Positions 1-8,875 are shown, counted from the stretch's first letter. The stretch: DNA of 64,000 nucleotides from Spirosoma sp. (GCF_026391055.1 NZ_JAPLET010000022.1:583648-647647); one strand, 5' to 3'. Numbers and translations: made by a program. The notes: generated by a model from the letters alone, not told the origin.

Positions 1-437
1 TCGACCCGGTCGGTAGACACCCATTCCTGTACCTCAACCGTATTGGCCAACTCGACCAGTTGGACTGACAGGGCAGGAAAGTGGGTGGCAAACAGCTCCA
101 TCATCCCCACAATTCGTTCGGGTAGAATCAGTTTGAAGATCCCCAGCCTGACAGTGGGCTGATCGATCCCTACCTGCCGAACAGTTTGAATAGCCTGCTC
201 ACTTAATTGCAGAATACGTTTGGCATCGATCAGAAACAGGGCACCGGCCTGGGTCAATTCTACCTGATGCCATTTGGTGCGCTTGATACTAACAAACAGA
301 TCCACGCCCAACTCACCTTCGAGCAACTTGATTTGTTGACTCAACGCCGATTGACTAACAAACAGCCGCTTGGCCGCATGGCCAAAGTGCAGAGCTTCGG
401 CTACGCCCACAAAGTACTTCAATTGCCGAAATTCCAA
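1..437 (-). CDS. LysR-family transcriptional regulator (N-terminal part, runs off the window)
   Basis: A DNA-binding regulator of the LysR family, cut by the window edge; about 145 residues are visible. Reading the minus strand gives an N-terminal winged helix-turn-helix (FRQLKYFVGVAE, then HAAKRLFVSQSALSQQIKLL), the linker helix and the start of the effector-binding domain. The family acts as tetramers, usually activating a divergently transcribed target in response to a small ligand. No ATG lies in frame near the start; a TTG at 437-435 directly precedes the canonical EFRQLKYF opening and is my chosen start. The gene is divergent from the carboxylesterase at 587, with 149 bp between them, so that esterase is the natural candidate target. 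Family is clear; ligand is unknown. Confidence 0.85.
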   Translation of the reverse strand, partial: MEFRQLKYFVGVAEALHFGHAAKRLFVSQSALSQQIKLLEGELGVDLFVSIKRTKWHQVELTQAGALFLIDAKRILQLSEQAIQTVRQVGIDQPTVRLGIFKLILPERIVGMMELFATHFPALSVQLVELANTVEVQEWVSTDRV

Positions 438-586
438 AGTTGATTCACCGATGTTGTGCCTATAACTAGTGAAGCAACCAACGTAATTAGTTTTACTTAT
501 TACCAGTTTAGAAAATAGAATTAGATAATTTAAAGGAAATTGCCTTATCTACGGAGATAAATGCCAACGATCAAAAGATCAGCCAG

Positions 587-2248
587 ATGGACAGCGTAAA
601 CAGACGTGATTTTTTAACCCGATTAACATTGGCTACCGCAACGGTGAGCCTGCCCCAGTATGCTTTTTCGTTCAACGGGAGAGCCGATGAGTTTGTTACT
701 ACCGATACGACACATGGGAAACTGCGGGGAATACGAAAAGACGGTGTCAACCTGTTTCGCGGTATACCCTACGGTGGCCGGATTTCGGGCGATCGACGGT
801 TCCGGCGGCCTGCTCCGCTTGACCCCTGGACGGGCGTTCGCGATGCGCTGGAATTTGGTGCACCGGCTATTCAGCCGCCCCGCAGGAATGAGCCAGCCCC
901 GTCGGAAGACTGTTTGTTTCTCAACGTCTGGACGCCCGCGAATGATAATCGGAAGCGGCCCGTAATGTTTTATAGCCACGGCGGGGGCTTTGTCATTGGG
1001 TCAGGCGCATCGGGGGGACAGGATGGATCGAATCTGGCCCGAAATTTCGATGTCGTCGTTGTCGAGACGAACCACCGGCTAGGTTTACTTGGGTTTCTTT
1101 ATTTGGATGAACTGGCGGGTGCCGACTATGCTGGCTCGGGCAACATGGGCATGCTGGATATCGTCGATGGACTGAAATGGGTTCATGACAACATTGCCCG
1201 GTTTGGGGGCGATCCTTCGAATGTGATGATCTGGGGAGAATCGGGTGGTGGCGCTAAAACCTCCTGTTTATACGCTATGCCTTCGGCTGCTCCTTATTTC
1301 AACAAAGCCTCCATTGAAAGCGGACCGGGGGTTCGGATGACCTCAAAAGAGACAGCCGCTGAAACAACAGCCATGCTGCTAAGAGAACTGAATATTGCCC
1401 CTAAAGACTGGCGGAAACTGCTGGATATTCCCGCATCCGAGCTGTTAGTCATGCAGGGGAAATTGCCTTTTGCCCCGCCATTTCAAGAGAAAAACAACCG
1501 GAAATCCCTGATGGAACGTAGAGCGGGCGGTTTTTCACCGGTAGTTGACGGAAGGGTATTGCCGCATAACCCCTTCGATCCGACGGCCCCGGCTATCTCC
1601 CGCAACAAACCGTTACTGGTTGGCTGGAATGAAGATGAATTTACCTTTTTCGCCTGGGAGCGTAAGGATACCGAATTTGCCAAACTGACATTCGAGACCT
1701 TGCCCAAACGGTTGGAAGCGCAATTTGGTGAGGATACCGCCAAAATTATCGATACCTACCGGAAAGCAAACCCCAATGCGACGGCTCCGAATGTTTTCAT
1801 TGCCGTTTCGTCCATAACGATGATGGGACTGGGCTCGGTCGATATTGCCGAAAAGAAAGTCAAACAGGGAGGGGCACCCGTTTACCTGTACAATTTTGGC
1901 TATAAATCCGAGAAGCTCATTCCCGGTACCGACTACCCCATGGGGACACCCCATGCCATGGACATTTCGTTTAAGTTTAACAATGAAATCCCTCCCCGTG
2001 ACGGTTCGCAGCCTAAAGAGAGCTTCTTTGGAGGAAACAAGCCGGAACGATTTACGGCGTCGCACCACTTCGCGGAATTATGGACGACGTTCGCCCGTAC
2101 GGGTAAACCGGCTGCCAAAGACGTACCTGCCTGGCCTGCCTACAACCTCAAGGCTCGCCCAACGATGCGGATCGATGCCGAATGTGAGATAATCGATAAC
2201 CGGTTTAGCCAGGAACTCGCCATGTGGCGGTCCATTGGCAAGTTATAA
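587..2248 (+). CDS. Type-B carboxylesterase with Tat signal peptide
   Basis: A secreted carboxylesterase/lipase of the alpha/beta-hydrolase fold, 553 residues, the usual size for the type-B family. The N-terminus has a twin-arginine motif (NRRDFL, residues 5-10) followed by a hydrophobic stretch, so Tat export is likely. Visible motifs are EDCLFLNVW (about 108-115, the second family signature), the oxyanion loop HGGGF (131-135), the nucleophile elbow GESGG with Ser219, a probable catalytic Glu351 in NEDEF and His456 in GTPHAMD. The three catalytic residues are in the expected order and spacing. It lies divergent from the LysR gene and 62 bp upstream of a broken rhamnosidase, suggesting breakdown of plant-derived esters or glycosides. 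The real substrate cannot be read from sequence. Confidence 0.9.
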   Translation: MDSVNRRDFLTRLTLATATVSLPQYAFSFNGRADEFVTTDTTHGKLRGIRKDGVNLFRGIPYGGRISGDRRFRRPAPLDPWTGVRDALEFGAPAIQPPRRNEPAPSEDCLFLNVWTPANDNRKRPVMFYSHGGGFVIGSGASGGQDGSNLARNFDVVVVETNHRLGLLGFLYLDELAGADYAGSGNMGMLDIVDGLKWVHDNIARFGGDPSNVMIWGESGGGAKTSCLYAMPSAAPYFNKASIESGPGVRMTSKETAAETTAMLLRELNIAPKDWRKLLDIPASELLVMQGKLPFAPPFQEKNNRKSLMERRAGGFSPVVDGRVLPHNPFDPTAPAISRNKPLLVGWNEDEFTFFAWERKDTEFAKLTFETLPKRLEAQFGEDTAKIIDTYRKANPNATAPNVFIAVSSITMMGLGSVDIAEKKVKQGGAPVYLYNFGYKSEKLIPGTDYPMGTPHAMDISFKFNNEIPPRDGSQPKESFFGGNKPERFTASHHFAELWTTFARTGKPAAKDVPAWPAYNLKARPTMRIDAECEIIDNRFSQELAMWRSIGKL

Positions 2249-2310
2249 CGCCAGGCTGATCCCGCCGTCCATCTCTTCACTATTTCCTTAATCTTAATCT
2301 TTACCTTGAA

Positions 2311-4742
2311 ATGCAGTCTGCCTTTCACACCGTCATTACCTGTTTAATAACACTATCAGTCTTTCCCCGGCTCAGTGCCCAATCCGTCCGGGAATAGCTT
2401 CTGCAAAAACCCTGGAAAGCGCAATGGATTACCGGGCCGGGTAGACCCATTAACCGTTTTAATGCCACGTCGGACCTCAGCCTTAAGGAATACGGTGTTT
2501 ATAAATTCAGAAAAACCATTTCGCTTCCTCAAAAACCGTCGTCTTTCGTTATTCATGTGTCTGCCGACAACCGGTACAAGCTTTTTGTGAATGGCAAACA
2601 GGTTGGGCAGGGGCCAACGCGGGGTGATCTCTATTTCTGGAATTTCGAGACACTCGATTTAGCGCCTTACCTGCAAGCGGGCCAAAATACGGTAGCCGCT
2701 GTCGTCTGGAACGATGGACGAGCCAAACCCGAAGCCCAGATTTCGTACCTGACCGCTTTTATTCTTCAGGGCAATACTGAAGGAGAAGAAGTGCTGAACA
2801 CGAATGACAGCTGGAAAACGGTCAAAGACACTTCCTATCAGCCGTTACCGGTACGCGTTCCGGGCTACTACGTGGCTGGCCCCTCCGAATTGGTCGATAT
2901 GACCAAACAGGTGAAAGGCTGGGAGAAAACAGCGTACGATGACAGTCGCTGGGCCAGCGCACGCCAGATTGGACCTGGCCTTACTAAAGATGCCGCCGTG
3001 AATGCATCGGGCTGGATGCTGGTGCCCTCTCCGTTACCACCTATGGAAATGACCGGGCAGCGTTTGGCTTCGACCAGTCAGGCGGTGGGCGTTCAGGTAC
3101 CAGCGGGGTTTCCGGCCAGTAAAGTAAACGTTACCATACCGGCTAATACGAAAGCTACCATCCTGCTCGACCAGGGCTACCTGACCAATGCCTATCCAAC
3201 CCTGGTCTTCAGCGGTGGGCAGCGTGCTACCGTGTCGATGGGCTACGCCGAAGCCCATCGACACGGTAGCACGCTGGCGCTGGACGGATGGGAGCGCTGG
3301 CCAAAGGAAACCGGAATGAGATCGACAACAAAATGTTTATCGGTAAAACGGATAGCCTGTTGTCGGATGGCACGGCCAGTCAAGTATATACACCGCTCTG
3401 GTGGCGCACATACCGCTATATACGGCTTACAGTCGACACAAAAGCGGAGCCACTGGTTATTGAAGACTTGTATGGAACGTTTACCGGCTATCCTTTTTCA
3501 GTAAAGGCAAAGCTTGAGACTGAAAATACTGAACTGGGGAAAATGCTTGACATTGGCTGGCGAACAGCCCGGCTGTGCGCATTTGAGACGTACATGGATT
3601 GTCCCTATTATGAGCAGTTGCAGTACATTGGCGATGCCCGAATACAAGGGCTGGTTTCCCTCTTCTACGCCGGAGATGACCGTCTGTTGCGCTATGGGCT
3701 GACGCTCATGGATCACTCCCGCATTCCTGAGGGCATCACCTTAAGCCGTTATCCGACGGATCTGCATCAACAGATACCCACCTTTTCTCTGTGGTGGGTA
3801 GCCATGCTCCACGATTATTACCGGTACCGACCCGATAGGGAGTTCATTAAGGCTAAACTGCCCGGTGCCCGGCAGGTTCTGTCTTTTTTTGAACGCTACC
3901 AACAACCCGATGGCTCGCTAAAAAATGTACCGTATTGGGTGTTTACCGACTGGACCCAGGGCAAAGGCTGGGATTTTGGTATGGCACCCATTGGTAAAAA
4001 TGGTGAATCGGCCATCTTGGATATGCAGCTTCTGTGGACCTATCAACTGGCCGCTGAACTGGAAAACAATATCGGGCTGAAAGAGCTGGGCGGCCAGTAT
4101 ACAAGCCGGGCTGCACAACTTAAAACGACTATCCTGCGGAAGTACTGGAATTCGACAAGAAACCTTTTTGCCGATACCGAAACAAAAGATACGTACTCGC
4201 AGCACGCCAACTCGTTGGCTATCCTGTCGGGCATAACACCGGCTAGTCAGTCGAAGGTTATTGCCCAAACGATGCTGACGGATACGACGCTGGCGCCAGC
4301 CTCGATATACTTCAAGTTCTATCTGCATCAGGCGCTTAGTCAGGCCGGACTGGGTAATGACTACTTAAACTGGCTTGGCAAATGGCGGGAAAACATCGCG
4401 TTAGGTTTGTCGACCTGGGCTGAAACGTCCGATGTCAATACGTCCCGTTCTGATTGCCATGCATGGGGGTCAAGTCCAAACGTTGAATTTTTCAGGACGG
4501 TATTGGGTATCGATAGCGATGCACCCGGTTTTGCCAGCGTGAAAATTACCCCTCATTTGGGTTCACTAACGTCCATAAGCGGTGAGATGCCGCACCCCAA
4601 TGGGACCGTATCGGTTAGTTACCGGGTGGAGCAGAACAAGCTACAGGTGCAAATCGACCTGCCGGATAAAACGCCGGGCCGATTCGTCTGGAAAGGAAAA
4701 ACATTTCTGTTAAAGCCTGGAAAAAACAAGCTCTCGGTGTAA
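2311..4742 (+). pseudogene. Alpha-L-rhamnosidase (GH78), broken by a stop codon and a frameshift
   Basis: Remains of a secreted GH78 alpha-L-rhamnosidase, which would remove terminal rhamnose from plant glycans or flavonoids. ATG at 2311 opens a signal peptide ending FPRLSAQ; the frame meets TAG at 2395-2397 and then continues in the same frame into KPWKAQWITGPG, the typical start of the N-terminal beta domain. That frame runs well until about 3255 (VSMGYAEA) and the homologous sequence resumes in another frame (ALAKGNRNEID, about 3291 on). The catalytic-domain signature DCPYYEQLQYIGDAR lies near 3597-3641, and a C-terminal beta-sandwich ends at 4742. The frameshift coincides with a perfect inverted duplication (3220-3276). 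Two independent lesions argue for a pseudogene, although sequencing error at one of them is possible. Confidence 0.85.
3220..3276. repeat. Perfect 25-bp inverted repeat inside the GH78 reading frame
   Basis: Arms 3220-3244 and 3252-3276 are exact reverse complements with a 7-base spacer. The repeat sits exactly where the rhamnosidase frame is lost. It is not at a gene end, so it is not a terminator. It looks like a local inverted duplication. Confidence 0.9.
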
Positions 4743-4833
4743 ACAACTAATGAGTTTGTCGTTTTAGTGGCGCTCAATTGGATATTTAGCTCAACTAATA
4801 AGGACGTTCTAGTCCTTAAACGTACGCCTTGAT

Positions 4834-4871
4834 GGTTTGAAATCCTTAATCAATGGTTTGATTCTCTTTAC
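4834..4871 (+). promoter_or_regulatory. Predicted activator site upstream of the secreted cupin (copy A)
   Basis: A 38-bp element starting GGTTTGAAATCCTTAA and ending CTTTAC. It matches the element at 6591-6628 in 33 of 38 positions. Both copies end 21 bases before a TAnnTTTG -7 box, here TACTTTTG at 4893-4900. The position just upstream of a promoter and the nearby AraC gene suggest an AraC-type operator. The binding protein is inferred. Confidence 0.7.
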
Positions 4872-4892
4872 TACCAGGCCCATTTATAGCGT

Positions 4893-4900
4893 TACTTTTG
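4893..4900 (+). promoter_or_regulatory. -7 box of the secreted cupin promoter
   Basis: TACTTTTG matches the Bacteroidota -7 consensus TAnnTTTG, 24 bp before the ATG at 4924. There is no good TTG -33 box at 19-21 bp, as expected for a promoter that needs an activator. Confidence 0.6.
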
Positions 4901-4923
4901 TTCTAACTAAGTACCGCTTATAA

Positions 4924-5415
4924 ATGGGAAAAATCTGTTCAGTACTGACTACAAACCTCGTAGTGCTACTCCTCTTTAGTCTTTCGGTTGCTGCACAAAC
5001 CAGTGCGCTAACAGCAGCCAGTCAACACGCAGTCTTCCCCAAAGGTCAGAAGGCTACGGCGGGTAATTTTACGGGAACCGTCTGGGTACAGCCCTTAGTC
5101 GATAATGATTCGGTCTATAATCTGATCAGTGGGAGTGTCACCTTCGAACCGGGCGCCCGAACGAATTGGCATATACACCCAACCGGTCAAATCCTGATGA
5201 TTACAGAAGGTGCCGGTTATCACCAGATTAAAGGTCAGCCTCGCGAGCTTATCCGGAAAGGGGAGGTTGTCAAATGTCCGCCCAATGTACCGCATTGGCA
5301 TGGAGCCAGCTCGGGAAGCAGCATGACCCATATTTACATGATTCCTAATACCGAAAAAGGAATTGTTCAATGGATGCAACCGGTCAGTGAGGAGGAATAC
5401 AACCGGTCAAAATAA
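4924..5415 (+). CDS. Secreted small cupin, hydroxynitrile-lyase-like
   Basis: A 163-residue single-domain cupin with a Sec signal peptide (hydrophobic 9-24, cleavage probably after VAAQ), so periplasmic or secreted. The cupin motif FEPGARTNWHIHPTGQ supplies predicted metal ligands His83, His85 and Gln89, and HWHGAS gives His124. This is the ligand set of the bacterial manganese cupin hydroxynitrile lyases and of carboxymuconolactone-decarboxylase-associated cupins. It is a paralogue of the cytoplasmic cupin at 8129. It lies 23 bp upstream of the AraC gene and carries a predicted AraC-type site in its promoter. Its chemistry is unproven; it could be a small-molecule lyase or a dioxygenase-like enzyme. 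Confidence 0.85.
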   Translation: MGKICSVLTTNLVVLLLFSLSVAAQTSALTAASQHAVFPKGQKATAGNFTGTVWVQPLVDNDSVYNLISGSVTFEPGARTNWHIHPTGQILMITEGAGYHQIKGQPRELIRKGEVVKCPPNVPHWHGASSGSSMTHIYMIPNTEKGIVQWMQPVSEEEYNRSK

Positions 5416-5438
5416 CGCGGGCATAGGATGGTGTTCGG

Positions 5439-6344
5439 ATGACAGATCGGGTTCAAATTTCTTATCTTTATCAAATGCAGAATAACCTTGTCCGTTCGGT
5501 TTCAGAGTTTAATAACGAGCTGAAGCTCAAAGGCTTTAATGTGTTTCAAATCGAAGATGACAGCAATGCCACTCGTTTTTATAGCCGGAAGGACTTCTAC
5601 AAGATTTGCCTGACGACCGGCAGGAGCATCATTCACTATGCGGACAAGAGTTTTGAGCAGGAAGGCACTGTCTTATTTTTTGGCAATCCCCACATCCCGT
5701 ATTCCTGGGAGACCATTTCCACCACCTATGTCGGTTACACCTGCCTTTTTTCAGACGCGTTTTTAAAGAAGTCCGACCGCTCCGAAAGCCTGCTACAGTC
5801 TCCGTTGTTCAAGATTGGAGGTACGCCTATTTTACACATCACCGAGCAGCAGCGGGAGTTTTTAAGCACTATTTTCCGGAAAATGATGGAGGAGCAACAG
5901 ACGGATTATGCTTACAAAGACGACCTGATTCGTAACTATATTCAGCTGATTATTCATGAAGCGTTGAAGCTACAACCTTCCGAAAACTACAACATCCATA
6001 AGAACGCGGGTCAACGCATTACGTCTGTTTTCCTTGAACTGTTGGAAAGGCAGTTCCCCATTGAAAGTACCGATCGTCCGCTTCAGTTAAAGACGGCCCA
6101 GGATTATGCGAAAAGCCTCGCTGTTCATGTAAATTACCTGAACCGTTCGGTAAAAGAAGTGACCGGCAAATCGACCACTGCCCACATTGCCGAACGCGTT
6201 TGTAGTGAAGCCAAAGCGCTCTTACAACATACTGGCTGGAGCATTGCCCAGATTGCCTATGCGCTGGGGTTTGAGTATCCTACATACTTCAATAATTATT
6301 TCAAACGGGTGACTGGCACAACGCCAACCTCGTTCCGGCCCTGA
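5439..6344 (+). CDS. AraC-family transcriptional regulator
   Basis: A 301-residue activator: an N-terminal cupin-like ligand domain (about 20-170) and a C-terminal AraC double helix-turn-helix (about 195-300, including LAVHVNYLNRSVKEVTG and IAYALGFEYPTYFNNYFKR). The start at 5439 gives a short extra N-terminus; an in-frame ATG at 5475 (MQNNLVRSV) is the alternative. It sits between the secreted cupin and the secreted hydrolase, and both of those genes have the same 38-bp element before their promoters. I infer that it is the local regulator and that the element is its binding site. The inducer is unknown. Confidence 0.9.
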   Translation: MTDRVQISYLYQMQNNLVRSVSEFNNELKLKGFNVFQIEDDSNATRFYSRKDFYKICLTTGRSIIHYADKSFEQEGTVLFFGNPHIPYSWETISTTYVGYTCLFSDAFLKKSDRSESLLQSPLFKIGGTPILHITEQQREFLSTIFRKMMEEQQTDYAYKDDLIRNYIQLIIHEALKLQPSENYNIHKNAGQRITSVFLELLERQFPIESTDRPLQLKTAQDYAKSLAVHVNYLNRSVKEVTGKSTTAHIAERVCSEAKALLQHTGWSIAQIAYALGFEYPTYFNNYFKRVTGTTPTSFRP

Positions 6345-6590
6345 GTGACGCGGGAACACGTACCTGCAGCAGGTGATACGCCAATGCTGTAACCCGAGAG
6401 GGCTATACCTGCTTTTTTACGAGCGAGTTCTTAAGAAAATATTCCCGTTTAATGAGTCTGTTGCAATTTCCTTGATAATGCAACAGACTCAACAGGTTAC
6501 GGCTTCTTAGAGCGTACCCAACGTATGTTCAGGCTCTACTAATCTCCTTCAGTAATTACGCCTGCCAACCCTACACCATGATGGCTTTAG
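6345..6590. terminator. Intergenic region with a weak hairpin after the AraC gene
   Basis: The stretch between the AraC stop and the copy B element has no credible gene. It contains a perfect 13-bp inverted repeat, 6453-6465 with 6479-6491, with a 13-base loop, which may end AraC transcription. There is no strong T-run. Confidence 0.5.
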
Positions 6591-6628
6591 GGTTTGAAAT
6601 CCTTAACCATTGGCTTGATTTCCTTTAC
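6591..6628 (+). promoter_or_regulatory. Predicted activator site upstream of the secreted hydrolase (copy B)
   Basis: A 38-bp element, 33/38 identical to 4834-4871 and at the identical distance (21 bases) from a TAnnTTTG box. The differences are scattered and the two half-like blocks (TTTGAAATCCTTAA and TTGATT..CTTTAC) are conserved, as expected for a two-site AraC operator. Confidence 0.7.
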
Positions 6629-6649
6629 CGTCAGACTTATGTACCAGCC

Positions 6650-6657
6650 TACCTTTG
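6650..6657 (+). promoter_or_regulatory. -7 box of the secreted hydrolase promoter
   Basis: TACCTTTG fits TAnnTTTG exactly. It is 66 bp before the ATG at 6723. Confidence 0.6.
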
Positions 6658-6722
6658 TGATGTAGTTTTCAACTCAGTGAGAATGGGAATTAGGGTTCGG
6701 GAAAATTCAACGTGATAAGCAA

Positions 6723-7826
6723 ATGAAGAAACTCACATCCTTGCTAGCCGCAGCTCTTTTGATGTTAGGTCAGGCTCAGGCACAATCTGGAAAATCGGTA
6801 TCCAATCAGAAAAAAAATAGCATGAATAAGACAGTACAACCGAAACACTACACGTTTCAACTCAGTGATAACGTGACGCGTCAGGGCGTAACCTTCAAAA
6901 ACCGGTATGGCATCACCCTGGCCGCCGATTTATACCTGCCCAAAAATCAGGTGAATAAACCTTTGGCGGCACTTGCTATCAGCGGTCCGTTTGGTGCCGT
7001 GAAAGAACAATCGTCTGGTCTGTATGCCCAAACCATGGCCGAACGCGGCTTTATAGCCCTGTCCTTCGATCCGTCCTACACCGGTGAAAGCGGTGGCGAA
7101 CCTCGCCATGTCGCTTCACCCGATATCAATACGGAAGATTTCAGTGCCGCAGTCGACTTTCTGGGTCTGCAACCTTCGGTCGACAGAAACCGCATCGGCA
7201 TCATAGGTATCTGTGGATTTGCAGGCATGGCACTGAATGCGACCGCCGTGGATAAACGCGTGAAAGCCGTGGCTACGACCAGCATGTATAATATGTCGCG
7301 GGTAATGGCCAACGGCTATTTCGACAACCTTACGGCAGACCAACGCACGAATATGCTGGAAGGGCTGAGCCAGCAACGCTGGGCAGATGCCGGGCAAGGT
7401 ACCCCTGCGCCATCCACCAACAACCTCCCCGAAAAGCTACAGGGCAACGAACCACAATTTGTCGTAGATTATTTCAATTATTATAAAACGCCACGTGGTT
7501 TTCACGCCAATTCGATTAATTCGAATGGAGCCTGGACGGCTACCAATGCGCTGTCGTTCATGAATATGCCCCTGCTAACCTACATAAGCGAAATCGCACC
7601 CCGACCGGTTTTGTTGATCGCCGGTGAAAAAGCGCACTCCCGCTATTTCAGCGAAGATGCCTACAAAGCGGCTGCCGGACCGAAGGAGTTACTCATTATT
7701 CCGGGTGCCAGTCACGTGGATCTGTATGACAGGCTGGATATCATTCCATTTGACAAGCTAACCGATTTCTTTACGGAGTCTATGAAGCCGGGCAAGCCTC
7801 AGGAAAAGCGCGTTGGCGCGCCCTAA
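6723..7826 (+). CDS. Secreted alpha/beta hydrolase, dienelactone-hydrolase-like, with Cys nucleophile
   Basis: A 367-residue alpha/beta hydrolase with a Sec signal peptide (cleavage probably at AQA-QS, residue 20). The nucleophile elbow reads GICGFAG, so Cys164 replaces the usual Ser, as in dienelactone hydrolases. The catalytic His is probably His331 in GASHVD; the acid lies in the LLIAGEKAHSRYF segment. Related proteins are annotated as dienelactone hydrolase or X-Pro dipeptidyl-peptidase-like. The promoter has the same 38-bp element and spacing as the secreted cupin gene, so the two probably work on the same compound. An aromatic or lactone-type substrate is a guess from the family. Confidence 0.85.
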   Translation: MKKLTSLLAAALLMLGQAQAQSGKSVSNQKKNSMNKTVQPKHYTFQLSDNVTRQGVTFKNRYGITLAADLYLPKNQVNKPLAALAISGPFGAVKEQSSGLYAQTMAERGFIALSFDPSYTGESGGEPRHVASPDINTEDFSAAVDFLGLQPSVDRNRIGIIGICGFAGMALNATAVDKRVKAVATTSMYNMSRVMANGYFDNLTADQRTNMLEGLSQQRWADAGQGTPAPSTNNLPEKLQGNEPQFVVDYFNYYKTPRGFHANSINSNGAWTATNALSFMNMPLLTYISEIAPRPVLLIAGEKAHSRYFSEDAYKAAAGPKELLIIPGASHVDLYDRLDIIPFDKLTDFFTESMKPGKPQEKRVGAP

Positions 7827-8128
7827 TGGAGAACAAATAGTGGGTGACCCAGAGCGGTGCTGCCTCCAGCTTGGTCTACTTCCTTTACCTAAGACCGCTA
7901 ATCCGGTTTACATGAAAGCCAATGCTGACGTAGCGTTCGTTATCTCGGAAGAGGATATGGAACTCCTGCGAACCAAGGAACAAATTGAGCATTATGGTGA
8001 GCTAGCATCTTTCCTGTATTTGGAGGGAAATAAGGGAACATACAGTTTGTATGTGGTTCTATTACCTGTAAGCAACAGAACTAGTGTTCGTAGGAGTAGG
8101 ATTTATCAACATTAAGATAGTAGACATC
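7827..8128 (+). other. Gap with a doubtful small reading frame
   Basis: The frame from ATG 7910 to 8115 (starting MKANADVAFVISEEDME, about 68 residues) has no recognisable domain, no clear promoter and an ordinary composition. It could be a small gene or the remnant of one. Nothing else stands out. Confidence 0.25.
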
Positions 8129-8524
8129 ATGGAAATCATAAAAAATGGAACGCAAGCTTCCGCCAAAGGACCGGAAGCCTGGTTTACCGGTTCAGTACGA
8201 ATTGACCCCCTGTTTGCCAAAAAAGAAGTAACAAAAGGGGCTGGTGCGCTGGTAACGTTCGAACCCGGAGCCCGAACCGCCTGGCATACCCATCCGGCCG
8301 GACAAACTCTTATCGTAATCTCCGGCCTGGGCTGGGTGCAGCGCGAAGGCGGCCCAATCGAAGAAATTCAACCTGGTGATGTGGTCTGGTTTGCTCCTAA
8401 CGAAAAGCACTGGCACGGCGCATCGCCCACTAAAGCCATGAGTCACATAGCCATTCAGGAAGCGGTAGACGGCGATGTCGTAACCTGGATGGAAAAAGTA
8501 AGCGATAGTGACTACTCCGGGTAA
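8129..8524 (+). CDS. Small manganese-type cupin, close to bacterial hydroxynitrile lyases
   Basis: A cytoplasmic 131-residue cupin. The start at 8129 ([16 protein letters not shown]) is chosen over an upstream in-frame ATG because it matches the normal beginning of the family. The motif [17 protein letters not shown] gives His53, His55 and Gln59, and EKHWHGA gives His94. From memory these are the same positions as the metal ligands of the Granulicella tundricola hydroxynitrile lyase, a manganese cupin acting on mandelonitrile. Many homologues are annotated only as cupin or carboxymuconolactone decarboxylase, so the natural reaction is uncertain. It follows the AraC-linked hydrolase on the same strand and is a paralogue of the secreted cupin at 4924. 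Confidence 0.85.
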   Translation: MEIIKNGTQASAKGPEAWFTGSVRIDPLFAKKEVTKGAGALVTFEPGARTAWHTHPAGQTLIVISGLGWVQREGGPIEEIQPGDVVWFAPNEKHWHGASPTKAMSHIAIQEAVDGDVVTWMEKVSDSDYSG

Positions 8525-8546
8525 GGGATTGGCACAATCGGTGTAG

Positions 8547-8732
8547 TACTTTCTTTATATTGGCGAAAACTCAATTGTAGCTGCGGGCGCCGTATTGAGT
8601 GGGGTGGCCGGGGTACCGATCACCGGATCGCTGGTGACCAACTGGATGAGGCTGGTAGGCTGCACGCTGGGCAGGGTGTTGTTTAGCACCTTCCTGTTTT
8701 GGCTGATTGACTTATTCACTGCCTACGTATAA
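8547..8732 (+). pseudogene. Short hydrophobic coding remnant
   Basis: An open frame of 61 codons between stops, lacking an upstream start codon, encodes a hydrophobic segment (IGENSIVAAGAVLSGVAGV, then a C-terminal membrane-like helix ending DLFTAYV). I do not recognise the family. It looks like the tail of a lost membrane protein gene. Confidence 0.3.
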
Positions 8733-8814
8733 GTAAGCATTGGATGCATAGGTTTGAATGAGGTACAGCTGTTCTGACAAGCTGTTAATAGCCAGTCCAC
8801 TCCAAACCTTCCCC

Positions 8815-8875
8815 TGCAAAAAGAAAAAGCCTTAATAGACTAGTGGCTAGTTTATTAAGGCTTTTTCTTTTTGCA
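8815..8875. terminator. Very long bidirectional terminator hairpin
   Basis: Arms 8815-8837 and 8853-8875 are exact 23-bp complements; inside them a G-T wobble and ACTAG/CTAGT extend the stem to 29 bp with a 3-base loop. The A-run on one side and T-run on the other allow termination in both directions, between the plus-strand cupin and the minus-strand tRNA. Confidence 0.75.

Noticed and set aside
2395..2397. Programmed readthrough or pyrrolysine at the GH78 TAG
   Set aside because: The gene also has a frameshift, and no such machinery is expected in this group; decay is simpler.
3034..3264. Minus-strand reading frame over the GH78 palindrome
   Set aside because: It mirrors the plus frame only because of the inverted repeat.
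7910..8115. Small gene between the hydrolase and the cupin
   Set aside because: No domain, no promoter and no recognised homologue; listed only as a doubtful frame.
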